Notes: generated by a model not told the origin, from the letters alone. A stretch of DNA of 64,000 nt from Impatiens glandulifera (GCF_907164915.1 NW_025919311.1:55484-119483), one strand, 5' to 3'. Counted from the first letter of the stretch, positions 35,029-47,159 are shown. Numbers and translations are program-made.

Positions 35029-37363
35029 TCACATGAAACTGGAATTAGATAGTTGAGATGACAAAAGAACAGTGAACGGAGTATCGGCTTCCATGCTGAA
35101 ACTTTCGTCCCATTGTTGAGGAGTTGAGAACTGAGGAGTTGTCGTTGGCATTGCATTTGATGGATGGAACGGTATATCAATTTAAAAGTATGTTAATAAA
35201 TGAATAGTAATAACCCAATTATTAGTAAAGAAGTTAAGTAAGCAAATTCATACCGGATTCTGTGATTCGCTTGTTATTCTTGTTTGTTGATTTTCTTTTT
35301 CTTGAGTTCTTCTCTAGTCCACATTTCCTTCTCTTACCAAACTTTGTTGGCTTCTTAGTTTTGATTCCTTTCGCTTGAACAGGGGCACCCTCGGCAGAAC
35401 ATGATACACCGGTTGGTGGAGTTTGCATATTTATACTCTCCTGTAATTTTTTATCCACAAACTTACACTGGCTAAGCATAATTTCTTTGACATGCCTATA
35501 TGTGTCATCTCTTTCGGCTACCTTTGTAAATAAATGCATGGACAAGCCACACAAATCTCTGTATCTTATGTTATGAAGCTCACTCGGATCAACATTACTA
35601 TTGTCCACGATTGGATCAGTTCCAAATAATCCATCTTTTGTTGTTCTTGTCCACCTCTTCAATATTAATGCAGGAGGAATCTTCAACACGTCAATCGTAG
35701 TGAAAATCTTTAGGATGTGAGCACACAAAATCCCGCCAAATTCAAATTTACAGCAGCTACACTTGATATTCTTATCATCATTCTTATGAACTGTAACTGT
35801 ATGAGAGCATCTCCTAGTGTGGGGGGTTACCTTATATTTTCTGTGTGTGTCGACATCCTCTAACATTTCTACACCACAATCATGCGACATAAACCATTGT
35901 TGTTCAAAACACTTAAATACCTTGGGTGTGTAAACTTTGCAAGCATCCTTTAAGATCAAAACTAGATAGTTCAAACTTGGTTGGCTGGTAATTGATTTGA
36001 AATCAGCCTTCAACACATCATATCTTCTTTCATCGATTAGTCTTTCAAAGTGTTTGAAAAATTCTAAAAACTTGTGTTTGTAGGAGCAGTACATTTTCAA
36101 CAAACTGTTCATACTCTCACTTCTCTGTGTTGTCGTCATATCAGCACAAAACATTTGTCGTCCATAGACTAATGCCCACTTTCGCCTAATGTGAAACATA
36201 CGTTTCAACTAGTCGTTGTTTTCAAGCCTGTAGTTTGTCAACATTTGATTCCAAGCTTCAACAAACTCTATCTCTTTTTCAAAATCATATATACATGAAG
36301 AAAAATCCTTCGAAAATTCTCTGAAATTATGGAACACGGAGCTTAGATGTATGGCTGCATTTTGAAATATGTGCCAAATACATAGACGATGATTTATTTC
36401 GGGCCATGTAGACGTCAAGGCCTTAGCCATGGCCGCGTCTTGATCTGTAAGAATGGTTTTTGGTTTTTTCCCACGCATAGCTTTGGTGAAAGTATCAAAC
36501 AACCATTCAAAAGTCATTGCAGTTTCATCGTATAATAGAGCTGCACCAAAAATAATTGATTGTTTGTGATGATTCACACCTACAAAAAGCGCAACTGGAC
36601 GACCTTCCTTATTCTTCTTATAGGTCGTGTCAAAACTGACAACGTCTCCGAAGTATGAATAATCAGACCGCATGTTGGAATCACACCAAAAAATATTCGT
36701 TATCAAATCGTCCGCATCAAGTTGAAAAACATTATAAAAACCTGGATCATTTGATTGTTTTTTCTGCAAATACTCTAATACACCCCCTGTCTCCCCAAAA
36801 TTACAGTCTCTGGTTCTTTTCGTGCGCAAGTAATTTTTGTAATCCTCGGGAAGAAAACCAAGATTCTCCCTTCCACCGATTTGTTTAGACATTAGAGCAT
36901 GTGATGCCTTAGGAGGAATTCCCACGTTAGTGGCAATCTCGATATGTAAGCCTGCAACTACAGAAATATTCCTATGGCATCTACATATGTGAGTCTTCTT
37001 TGGACTTGCAAGAGGATGACAATGCTCACTAATAAAATTTATCACTTGGAACTTTCCATTATCTACCCTCTTTATCCTCAATTTCGCTTCACCCGGTGCA
37101 CTACAACAAAAACATCTATCCAGTATTTTACCATCGTTGTCAAAATGTTTTGAATTGCGCCTTATACCAAATCCTATTAGTTTAGCGTATGCTAAATAGA
37201 ATACGTAGCCTTCTTCTTCACTCTCAAACTCCCTACCTAAATGTGGAATTAAGTTGGCTTCGATGTCCTCCAAAGGTTGACCGTTTTCATCGAAATTCAA
37301 TTGACGACGACAACTAGCAGATTCGCTGTTAAATTTTAGAACACGTAGAAAACAAATCTTCAT
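35029..37363 (-). pseudogene. FAR1/MURA-type MULE transposase
   Basis: The main exon runs from ATG 37363 to a GT donor near 35255. A second exon at about 35029-35166 supplies a C-terminus reading TTTPQFSTPQQWDESFSMEA. The N-terminus holds a FAR1-type zinc domain (EFESEEEGYVFYLAYAKLIG, then CFCC and HCHP, residues about 43-116). The MULE catalytic domain follows, with Asp in VSFDTTY (about residue 240) and Asp in ILTDQDAAMAKAL (about 305); a downstream Glu in EFVEAW is the candidate third residue. A SWIM zinc finger (CSCCKFEFGGILCAH) and a basic tail (KKNSRKRKSTNK type) complete it. One in-frame TAG (36209-36211) interrupts it, probably from a tryptophan codon. The rest is uninterrupted, so loss seems recent. 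It would cut at the element's TIRs. Confidence 0.9.
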
Positions 37364-37379
37364 CTCAACAAAACTTGTA

Positions 37380-38290
37380 GATGATTGTGAAATGAAGGAA
37401 ATCTAAGCGAAGAGCGCATCACTTCCCTATTATTCAAATTTATACATTAAGCGAAGGGAGTTTCGCTTTATAAGCTATTATATAAAATCATATAAGTGAA
37501 GAGATCTTCGTTTAAATATAAACGAAAAAAATTTGAGAAGTTAAACAATATACCTTAAATCATTAATATCATTCTCGTTCATGTCTATTCCTTCCTGATA
37601 ATCAACAAGAACAGAACATTTCATGTCGAGTATTCAAAAAACATAAAAAAACTGTGAAGAAAAGTAGAGAAGGAAGATGACATTCAAAAATGTACCATTT
37701 TTATTTAGGAAGATGGATTGATATTAGAATGAACTCTCCGGCGAAGGAAAGGTCGATGGTAGACAATGGAGTATCACTCCGGCGAAGAAATGGTCGACTT
37801 TTTCTCAGACAGGTGAGAGAGAAAATAGTACAATTCTAGCAGCATGGCTGCATAGCTGCATGGCAGCATTTAATGAAAAGGTGGGGTGTTAGGTGGCGGT
37901 GAGGTGACTTGATAAAAAAATATTTCATTTTCATAAATAAATGAATAACATTATTATGAATTAATATTAATCAATCAAGCGCTTCATCAGAAAGCGAAGA
38001 TTGCTTCAAAATATTATTTTGACAATTGAAAAACATATATAAATTTAATTTTATCACTAATGTGGGGCGCTTATTACATATATTGCTATGTATTAATAAA
38101 TTAACAATACAAATTTATATTTTAAGTTATACATTATTTCATGTTAAAAGATTTCGTTTATGATAATGTTGCTGTTTAAAAAAAATACAATTCTAAGAAC
38201 AAAAAAGAGAAATCTGAAATCAAAAATAAAATTAACAAATTCAATAATGCAAAATATTCAAATATTCAGTAACAAAACAAAAACATGTCT
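37380..38290. repeat. Spacer between transposase and BRCT gene
   Basis: Palindromic motif relatives at about 37398, 37447 (AAGCGAAGGGAGTTTCGCTT) and 37493 lie just upstream of the transposase start, in its likely promoter. A GCATGGCTGCATAGCTGCAT run lies at about 37843. The rest is AT-rich with no gene seen. Confidence 0.6.
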
Positions 38291-38291
38291 A

Positions 38292-39467
38292 TTATAACAA
38301 CAAAGGCTGCAAATCACAAGCAGCAATGGATTCAAGCAAACTTGTGTGAGGAACACCAAATACATCCAAATAAGTCGTCAAAGGATTCACTGCCTCAAAT
38401 ACCTAAACAAGTTCATTAACATCGTGCCGAGACTTGTCGTATACAACTATAGTTTTGTCGTCCTCGGGCTCAACAAATGCATTCTCCATTTCTTTAGTAG
38501 TACCTCCTCCAGAAATTACAAACCCCATCAGATCCTGTTTGTAAGCAGGGATGAATTCCCCTACAAATATAAAGGTGTAACTGTCGAACAGTTTCGACAG
38601 CTGAAAGAAAATACAAAACATTTTTAGTTATCATGGAGAATTGAATATCATATGGAGGAGGAGGAGGAATTAGACAAACAAAACTTACATTGTTCAAATA
38701 CCGCATTCTGCCAGCTCTTGGACTGCCCACAGTCCCATGATTATCTCGCTGCACCTCGTACGGTTCCTCGTCGACGTAACATTTAGATCTGATTGAAAAT
38801 TTTATCCCTGTACAAAAGCAATTGGTATTTTTAATTTCATATATGTGAAAATGAATATTGAGTAAACAGTTAAGAATAACAGAGTCTCACAATCAATGGT
38901 AAGGACCCAACTCCCGTTCAATATTGCCTTCAATACTTTGATAGTGCGACCACATCCACCATTAGCATCGGTGGATGCTATGACGTGGGTCACATCGTCT
39001 CGCCACCTCATTGTCACTGTGGCACCACATGTGTTAGCATATTGTTGCATCAAGTGCTATTTAAGAACAATCATAAATATTTCAGATAAACAGGATGAAA
39101 ACTTAAACAATATGGAAAAAAAGGGATATATGTCAAGAATAGTACTATATCTTCACTTGTTAATTGATTTGGGCATAAAATCCAGTCTTTGCTAAAGTTT
39201 TGGACGGATGCATTTGCGGTTGCCTGCACATGCATGAAAAAAAACAGTCTTTCTTAGTATTTAATAGGGTTTCGTGGAAATAATATCCTAAACCCTAACA
39301 CTATGTAAGTTTTCCTAAATAAGATGGATTTTCATTCAACGTGACATTTGGAGAGTAGGGTTTCCCTACAGATTAACGAGAGAACGACATCTCATAACAT
39401 AATCTAGGGTTTAGTGCAAGTCATAATCCTAAATATGAAAAGTATACTATTTAGGAGTACGTACCAT
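38292..39467 (-). pseudogene. BARD1/BRCA1-like tandem-BRCT gene captured in the MULE
   Basis: Exons: ATG 39465-39467 ending at a donor, 39146-39233, 38891-39056, 38699-38817 and 38292-38600. They read NFSKDWILCPNQLTSE, then GATVTMRWRDDVTHVIASTD and ILNGSWVLTID (first BRCT), then VDEEPYEVQRDNHG and PRAGRMRYLNN as linker. LSKLFDSYTFIFVGEFIPAY and VISGGG (second BRCT) follow, ending HTSLLESIAACDLQPLLL. The order, linker and last helix match the C-terminal BRCT pair of plant BARD1/BRCA1 proteins, which bind phosphorylated partners in DNA repair and chromatin control. The RING and PHD parts of BARD1 are absent. One in-frame TAG (38403-38405) lies between the second BRCT core and its last helix. 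Preserved introns imply capture from genomic DNA, not from mRNA. Confidence 0.85.
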
Positions 39468-39589
39468 TGTGGAAAGTGAAGATGTTGCTTCTGGTCTGGT
39501 CGACGGGGAGCCGGATGCGAATCGCCGTGAAAGGAGGCAGGCTTGAAGAGAGAGAGGTGAATCTGGCGGAAATGATTATAAAATAATCA

Positions 39590-39815
39590 TATTATGGTGT
39601 ATATATATTCATGGAACCTGGGCGAACAAGTCTTCTCTCGAAAAGCGACTATTCATTCCATTTCACATGACACCTAGACCAGGGGCGAATAAGTGTTCTC
39701 TCGAAAAGCGACTATTCATTCCATTTTATATGGAACATGGTCTAGGCGAACAAATATTCTCCTACAAAGCGTCTATTCATTCCATTGAATCTGGGCGAAG
39801 GGGTATTCTCTATGA
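39590..39815. repeat. Tandem repeat next to the BRCT gene promoter
   Basis: Three to four units of about 65 bp carry GGGCGAACAAGTCTTCTC followed by AAAGCGACTATTCATTCCA. They resemble stretched forms of the element-wide GCGAA...TTCGC motif. Confidence 0.75.
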
Positions 39816-40660
39816 AAATTAATTAATTGAAGCGAATAAGTATTCGTTTTCAATCGTCTCCTCGTAAAAAATACTAAATAAAAAAATAAAAAATAAATTT
39901 CAAGTAATTTGAGCGAATATTTGTTCGATGCATGTCATTTTTAATAAATTGAATTAATATTTAATAAATGGAAATATAAAATTCATGTTAATTTTGGTCT
40001 TTACATACAAGGGTAAGTGTATTTACATGACAGGCAAGCGGTCTTCTCATTGGTGAGTTGGGGGGTTTACATGCAGATCAGGTTAAAAATAAATCAAGCG
40101 AAGATTTTTTCGCTTTCATTCGTCTCTTCTTAAAAAAAATTATTATTAAAAAAAAATAAGAGTGAAGTAATTGAAGCGAAGATTTGTTCGGTTTCTGCAA
40201 GAGATCTTTAATAAATTGAATTAATATTTAATAAACCGAAATATAAAATTCAATGTTAATTTTGGTCTTTACATACATATGTAAGTGTATTTTCATGATA
40301 GGCAAGCGGTCTTCTCATGGGTAAGTTGGGGGATTTACATGAGCTTTTTATTAAAATTAATTGAAGCGAATAAGTCTTCGCTCCTGAGCGTCTCCCAGCA
40401 AAAAAAAATTAATAAAACAATAAAATAAGAATGAAGTAATTTGAGCGAGTATTTGTTCGCTGCATGTCATCTTTAAATAATTGAATTAATATTTAATAAA
40501 TGGAAATATAAAATTCATGTTAATTTTAAAAAAATAAAATAAGAATGAAGTAATTTGAGCGAATATTTGTTCGTTTCCGGGATGTCATTTTTAATTAATT
40601 GAATTAAAATTTAATAAACGGAAATATAAAATCCATGTTAAAAAATTAAAAAACAAAAAA
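39815..40660. repeat. MULE right subterminal modules
   Basis: Repeating modules of about 120-230 bp with palindromic motifs near 39829, 39912, 40097, 40176, 40364, 40446 and 40559. CGGTCTTCTCATGGG blocks and AATATAAAATTCATGTTAAT stretches recur between them. They mirror the left end. Confidence 0.8.
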
Positions 40661-41141
40661 AATAAAGAGTGAAGTACTTGAAGCGAAGTTTTATTCGCTG
40701 CATGTGATTTTTATTAAATTGAATTAATATTTAATAAACGGAAATATAAAATCCATGTTCATTTTGGTCTTTACATACACGGGTAAGTGTATTTCCATGA
40801 CAGGCAAGCGGTCTTCTCATGGGTGGGTTGGGGGGTTTACATGAGGGTCAGGGCTCCTAGGCGTGGAAATCTTCGCTCCCTTCGCTTCTCACCCTTCCCT
40901 ATGACATGGTGCCCGGAGCGAAGATATTTTATCCGGATCATATGAATATTATATTATTTCCTGACGTTAGCTTGCTCTTCCGTTAACGGCGTCTAGTGTT
41001 AACCCGGAATGAAACCCGGATTCCGGATTCTCCCTCCCTCCGTCTCCTACCCAGATTGATTTATTAATATAATAATAATGCTGCAATTTGATTGGTTCGC
41101 AACAGGGGAACACGGGAATCGGTAGCAGAAGATCCGGATTG
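40660..41141 (-). repeat. MULE right terminal inverted repeat
   Basis: Inverted copy of 21809-22290, including the CCGGAATCCGGG cluster and the CATGAGAAGACCG block. It ends at G41141, immediately before the CTTTGATAG duplication. Confidence 0.92.
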
Positions 41142-41150
41142 CTTTGATAG

Positions 41151-41536
41151 TTGTATAGGGTTAATTACCTAACTTTTCTTTTTTACTATCATTAATTATT
41201 TAATATTTGAAAATATTAGCGTACAAATTTTGTAAATATTTATAACTATATATTTAAAATAATTAATAATTTATATTATTTAAAAATACATAATTAAATT
41301 TAGTATTTAATAATAAAAAATAAAAATAGAAAAATATTTAACTTTTAATATGGAATATCAAATCATTTAATAAAAAAAACTGAGAAGATAGTTATGTGAT
41401 TTTATTTCGCGTACAAGTTATAATATGAAATAATCTAATAATACCATTATTTTTATAGTTTGATAGTGCAACTTAAATTTGTCTCTCATATTATTACTCA
41501 TTTACAAATATTAGTGTACAAATTTTATAAATAATT
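41151..41536. repeat. AT-rich tandem repeat, segment 4
   Basis: Continuation of the array cut by the MULE, with a repeat core at about 41285. It is cut again at 41536 by the next retrotransposon. Confidence 0.7.
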
Positions 41537-43077
41537 TGTTGGGATCGGTGTTACCAATAGAGACAGAGGTCTGACTATTGTAAATAACTTACAATAAACG
41601 ATTCAATAATAATTCTATGAGGGATTAGTATCTGTTTCTATTCTTTGCAAATCCTTACAAACTCTTGAAATGAATTCAAGTGCGGAACCTTTTGTTGGAT
41701 TTGAAGCTTTAGTCAAATGAATGCAAATGGAAGAAAATAAAGAACATAGAGTGTTTTATGGATGTTCGGAGATAAAACTCCTACGTCACCCATTCTTCCG
41801 CAACTGGAAGGATATCCACTAAGATTTTAATTCATATACAACTCACTGAACTAGCTAATTCTCTGTTGAAAAGAATACCTTCTGTTCAACTTACAACACT
41901 GAGGTTTCTCACAGAAAAGACAACATGCAATTACAATATGATCACATCTAGACAGTAAGAGATTTTTGCTTTTTTGCTTGAGAGACATTCTTGAAGCGAA
42001 TGTGTGAAGCTGAGTAAAGTTAAGGTTGTTCGACCGTTGTCCTTGGGCTTCTATTTATGGTTGAAGTGCACCAACGGTTGAATATTCTTTGTGGACACAT
42101 GGAAAGTGTCCGTTGGACGGTCGCCTATAGTATGAGAGTACATAAGACTCTAAATATTTGGATCATGGCCGTACCGAATAGGTAGTGCGACGAATATCCT
42201 CTGATATTGTCTTGTACTGGGAATGCAATTGAGAGATATTCGTGTACGTGGTATTCATTCATTTGATAGAATTAGTTGACTTGTTAGACTACTGAAGGTG
42301 GGAACAACAGACAGCTGAGTGAACTTGGTTAGACGGATGCTTCCTTCAGACGGCTGCTAAAGCAAGGCATCAAACGTTCTACATTAGACCGCGTCTAAAG
42401 GAGTTAGACTTCCTTGTCTAGCTACGTTACCCTTTAAACTGCGTCTAAATGAGTTAGACGTTCTCGTCTAACTACCTTTCCCTTTAGACCACATCTAAAG
42501 AAGTTAGACTTCTTCGTCTAACTATGTTTCCCTTTAGACCACATCTAAAAGAGTTAGACTTCCTCGTCTAACTATGTTTTCCTTTAGACCTTGTATAAAG
42601 GAGTTAGACATCCTCATCTAACTACGTTTCCCTTTAGACCGCGTCTAAAGGAGTTAGACTTATTCGTCTAATTACGTTTCCCTTTAGATCGCGTCTAAAG
42701 GAGTTAGACTTCCTCGTCTAACTATGTTTCCCTTTAGATCGCGTATAAAGGAGTTATACTTCCTCTTCTAACTACGTTTCCCTTTAGAACGCGTCTAAAA
42801 GAGTTAGACTTCCTTGTCTAACTACATTTCCCTTTGTCTAACTATGTAAGATGTCTATGAATGTCTTCTTCAGACCGCGTCTGAAATAGCAAAGTCTTTT
42901 AGATTTCTGCCTGCACAAAATAAATAGACAGCTTAGTCACATTTGTTTTTAATAAGACATAAAGCTCTTCAGCTTTGCCTGATCATAACTAAGTTTAACA
43001 TAAATCATCAAAATAATGTCAGCATTGAATAAACTTATTTCCTTAGTTTATTTTAGTCAATTTGATTTGACTCAATA
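41537..43077 (-). repeat. 3' LTR of the minus-strand copia element
   Basis: About 1.54 kb, with TG...CA ends seen best in comparison with the other copy. A minisatellite at 42370-42860 has units of about 48 bp pairing GTTAGAC with GTCTAAC. Confidence 0.85.
42370..42860. repeat. GTTAGAC/GTCTAAC palindromic minisatellite (left LTR)
   Basis: About ten units of the type CTTTAGACCGCGTCTAAAGG, then AGTTAGACTTCCTCGTCTAA, then CTACGTTTCC. Each unit contains two nested dyads. The same array occurs at 47540-47935 in the other LTR. Confidence 0.85.
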
Positions 43078-43189
43078 ATTTCCCCCTTTTTTGATGATGT
43101 TAAAACTTAGTTGAAAGATAAGGAAAAAGAACGTATTCATAAACAATAAAAGTTTATATATTAGCAAAAATCAGGAAAATTCGAATTTA

Positions 43190-44230
43190 TATTTTAGCAA
43201 GATTGCCCATAAATAACAAAAGTTGGGTCTTTTTTATACTAGGTCTTTCCTATCCACTTCTACCCTTGATGATGATTCTTTTTGCCTGATCTTCCCCCTG
43301 GATATCAGGCCACTTCTTTCCCCATTTTTTGACATCATTGGGAGGGATGGAATCCTAAAATTCTCTTTAAGCTCTTCAAAGCACCTGATTTCTTCTCTTA
43401 ACCTTTAGTCTTCCTACTCTAAGAACATATTCAAGGACTCTGATAGTCCAAAACTCTAGAAGACTTATTGAGGACTCCATGTCCAACATTTTCTAGGAGA
43501 AAAGCGAGCAACATACCCAAATGGATTCCTTGGAGAAGAGATCGTCTTCACGAAGTTTTCGAAAAGGATTTTGACCAGTTGATTGTTGTTCCCCTGGTTA
43601 TGGTCACTATTATCTCAAATACCTTTTTGGAGTAGATATTAGAGGAACCTTTAGCCAAGAGAGACTTAAAGATGATATCGTTAAGAATGGAGAACTCAGC
43701 TTTTAGAGAAGGCTTCTTTCCGTGAGTAATGACAGGGAAGAGATGCCCATCAAAAGATGTATCTGAGAAGACAAGCTTTATCTCAGATAAGACCTTATTA
43801 GAAGAGGTGGGGAACTCAGATAACCCCTCCGATGGGAGCCTGAAAATAGAGCAAAAGTTTTCCCACTGAAGAAAACATTTTATCCATTAATTTTTGTCAA
43901 GATAAATTTATTATCAATTATCCTTGTAGACTTAAAGAATTCACGAACCTCTAGTTCATGAATGATTACTGGAACCCCAAGAAACTTCTTCAAGACCAAA
44001 GCTTTAATAGTTTTAAACATCATGACCATTTCTAGAATCACCAAAGAGTAAACAAATTCGAATTTCACTTGAAGTGAATTTGGTACAAGATAGCACATTT
44101 CTTGACTTAAGAACAACTATTAGGAGTTTTAAAGGATTTAGACACCTAAGAATCACAAGGTTTTTTCTTAGTGAGAGAACGAGTAGACAGAAGAACAAGG
44201 AGGACAATGAATCTTTTCAAATATGTGAGT
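43190..44230 (-). pseudogene. Extra ORF downstream of pol, decayed
   Basis: On the minus strand, IHELEVREFFKSTRIIDN is followed by degraded frames. The same protein type appears at 50650-51020 as EVRDFFATTRMVDNVVQ. In this element it lies between RNase H and the 3' LTR, where sirevirus-type copia elements carry an env-like ORF. I cannot assign a biochemical role. Multiple stops and frameshifts are present. Confidence 0.5.
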
Positions 44231-44479
44231 TACTCTTATAGATCTAGACAGACACATGGCTATAAAAGTCATTTAGAAGATTAACCGACATAAATTTAAA
44301 AACATATTCCCAAGAAAACCATCATTTAAAAAGGAAGAACGTCATTTAAAGGTAATCATAGAAATTAATCATAAATGCAAAAGCATGAAGTAGAAGATTG
44401 TCATATATTTTAGCCATATTTTTAACATTGAGAGACACGTGTCTTCAAGTTATTAGAAGTATGACTGTTCAATTTCTGG

Positions 44480-44860
44480 GCGAGAAGCATACATGGACAG
44501 CCTATGAGACTATGGACAGTTGTCCCACTCGTCTGAAAATGAGACGTCTAAATTCACACGTAGTTAGACGTCTAACATGTTGTCCGCATACCTTGCGTCT
44601 AAGTTGGGTATATGTCTAGTTTAGACGGCGTCCAACTACGTGCGTCTATAGACATCTAACATGTGTCTGTTCAGACGGCGTCTAACTACGCTCGTCTATA
44701 GACGTTTTAGACGCATGTCTCACATATAGACGTCTAGCCAAGCTTAATTTGCAAGTTTCTTAAGAAAATATTCGTTTAATTACATAGCTCTTTTAGACGA
44801 CTGATCTAATTAGACCGATTGAGACCTCCGTCTACACACGTTTGTCTAGACATTTTAAAC
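44480..44860. repeat. GTCTAAC-type array inside the element
   Basis: A looser array with TAGACGTCTAAC, CAGACGGCGTCTAACTACG and CTATAGACGTCT variants, related to the LTR minisatellite but outside the LTR. Confidence 0.6.
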
Positions 44861-44889
44861 AACAAATTCCCCCTCAATTTATGCATGTT

Positions 44890-46545
44890 CAATCAAAACC
44901 AGTCAATTGTGATCTACAGGACCCAAAATATTTCTAAAATAAGAAAACTTAGTCTCGGGGAGTGGCTTCGTAAACACGTCTTCTACTTGCTGATCTGTTG
45001 GGACATATTCTAGACGAATATACTTCTAACTGACATACTCCCGGATGAAATGATGTCTGGATAGAAGGCCCCGCGACGTCTGAACTTCAGATTTCAGCTG
45101 ATTTGAAGTTTGGACGTCTAGTTGACTCTCAACCGGATCAGCCATCTAATCAGACGAATGGGTCCTATTGACCAGAGCTTCATCATCACTATCAAATTCA
45201 AGACTTATCACTTCTAATCTGTTAGCAATATCAATGAATTCGTTAGAATTATTTTCAACAGATTCATCACAAACAACATGATAGAATTCTTCAACAGTTT
45301 GTGTTCAATTATTATATATATTAAGAGCTATACTAACTGAAGAGTAGCCTAACATGATTCCAGTATCTGCTTTAGCATCAAAATCGGTCAAATAGTTTTT
45401 CCCATAGTTATGAACGAAACACTTACACCCGAAAATTCGAAATTATGAAACTGTAGGAATTCTTCCATAAAAGATTTCATAGGGTGTTTTGTCAAAGTGT
45501 TTATTAATTATTGACCGGTTTTGTGTATAGCATGATGTGTTTATGGCTTCTGCCCAAAACTTCTGAGGAACACCTGAGTTGGCAAGCATAGATCTCGTTG
45601 TTTTCTTTAGTGTTCTGACTCTTCTCTCAGCAATACTATTTTGCTATGAAGTTCTGGCACTAGACAACTCGTGTCTAATACCATATTCCTAGAGATAAGA
45701 AGTTAAGCATCTATTGGTGAACTTGATTCCCCGGTCACTTCTAATCTTGATGATGCTTAAAGATTTTTTGTTTTGAAGTCTTCTAAAGATCTTAATCAGA
45801 TTCTCATTCGTTTGATCCTTAGATTGTAAGAAAATAACTCACGTAAATCTTGAAAATTCATCAATTGTGACTATCAATTATGACTAGGGTGAATCTCATT
45901 CCTCCTAAGATTTTTACTGAAATTGGACCGAATAGATCCATGTGTAGAAGTTCCAAACATCGGTTGGACTGAGATTTCCCTTTACTCTTGAACGTTGATT
46001 TGATCTGCTTGCCTAATTGGCAAGCATGACAAACCTTGTCCTTTGAAAACTTCAAATTAGGTAAACTAGAAACTAAATCATGCACACAAATATTGTTAAT
46101 GGTTTTAAAATTAAGATGATTTAATCTCTTATGCCATAGCCAGTTTTGATAATTTTCGTTATCATACATACGAGATTAGATATCTTATTTTTCCAGTTCA
46201 TTTTGTAAGAATTTTCCACTCTGCTTCCGTTCAGGAGAGTGTTACCCTGATGATCCTTAACCAGACATGCATACGTTTGAATATCAATAGTAAATCTATT
46301 ATCACATAATTGACTTATACTAATCAAGTTATAACATGTTTTCAACAAGTAGCACGTTGTTAATGGTTCGATTATCATGGATAATCTTACCTTTACCCAT
46401 GGTCTTATCCTTGTTGTTGTCACCAAACATGATCTTAGGCCCTGAGCAATTCGTAACTTTGGTTAGAAGTCGTCTATCTCCAATCATGTGTCTAGAACAT
46501 CCACTGTCCAGATACCATACTAATTCCTACAAGCAGCTTATATGT
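44890..46545 (-). pseudogene. copia pol remnant: protease, integrase, RNase H end
   Basis: Protease: WYLDSGCSRHM (about 46500-46530), with the DSG active site intact. GAG-pre-integrase: WLWHKRLNHLNF, then CHACQLGKQ (about 46010-46150). Integrase core: LELLHMDLFGPI (about 45925-45965), with further parts such as FWAEAINTSCYTQNR and TPYEIFYGRIPT (about 45450-45600). Then, after a deletion near 45070, the end of RNase H: RHHFIREYVS and VPTDQQVEDVFTKPLPE. Several frameshifts and stops are present, and the reverse transcriptase YVDD region is gone. Confidence 0.8.
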
Positions 46546-46639
46546 TGTACCTATAAAAATACATATTTACAACTTGGTACCCACATTCACTTGGGTCATC
46601 GGTCAATCAGTCCCTTAAGAATATATATTTGAGTTATCC

Positions 46640-47156
46640 TGATGGATTTCTCATATTGTATTGTGATTAGTGCGTATGATTTAGGCTTAGCAGACTTCTT
46701 TCTGCTAGTAGTTGATTTGTTAACTTTAGAGGATGGCTTTTATTTAAAACTCCTTGACTTCCTGTCAGGTTTTGTTTTGCTAGACTTGCTTGTTGCTTCC
46801 TTCCTAGGTTTCAGCCAGCTTACAGTTGTCTTAACATAAATAATCTCATCCTTTAAAGTTAAGTCTTCATATCTTGGATTAATCCATTTATCAGTTAAAC
46901 TAACCCTGACAAAGCTTATGGTCTTAAGCTTGTCTTTCTCCGAGTTTAACTTCTTTGACGACTATTCTGGGCTGGCATTGTAAAACCGGATATGCATCCG
47001 GAAGGCCTCAGCACACTTATTTGTTGTCTGACTGCATCTACATACCTCGTCCGGGAATTTACCACGTATGTCAAACGTTGTTTTCAAACAACAGTATTTG
47101 AACATTTTCCTTAATCTTCTCATTCTCAGATGAGAGCTCAACCACTTTGTTTTCAA
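46640..47156 (-). pseudogene. copia gag remnant
   Basis: Lys/Ser-rich minus-strand frames with short ORFs, lying between the 5' LTR break and the protease. A cysteine-containing VCRCSQTTNKCAEAF segment is not a canonical CCHC knuckle. The call is positional. Confidence 0.4.
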
Positions 47157-47159
47157 AAA

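Larger units (their letters stand above)
21805..41141. mobile_element. 19.3-kb Mutator-like element with ULP, transposase and BRCT genes
   Basis: The ends are near-identical inverted repeats of about 480 bp starting CAATCCGGATCTTCTGCTAC (21809 on, and 41141 leftward). CTTTGATAG flanks both sides (21796-21804 and 41142-41150); 9 bp is the Mutator duplication length. The left end has four extra bases, TCAA, between duplication and repeat. Inside are two Ulp1-like genes on the plus strand (23111-26794, 30225-34138) and, on the minus strand, a FAR1/MURA transposase (35029-37363) and a BRCT gene (38292-39467). Kaonashi and CUMULE MULEs are known to pair a transposase with ULP genes; a BRCT gene is not part of that set. 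Every gene has at least one disabling change, so the copy looks non-autonomous. Confidence 0.93.
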
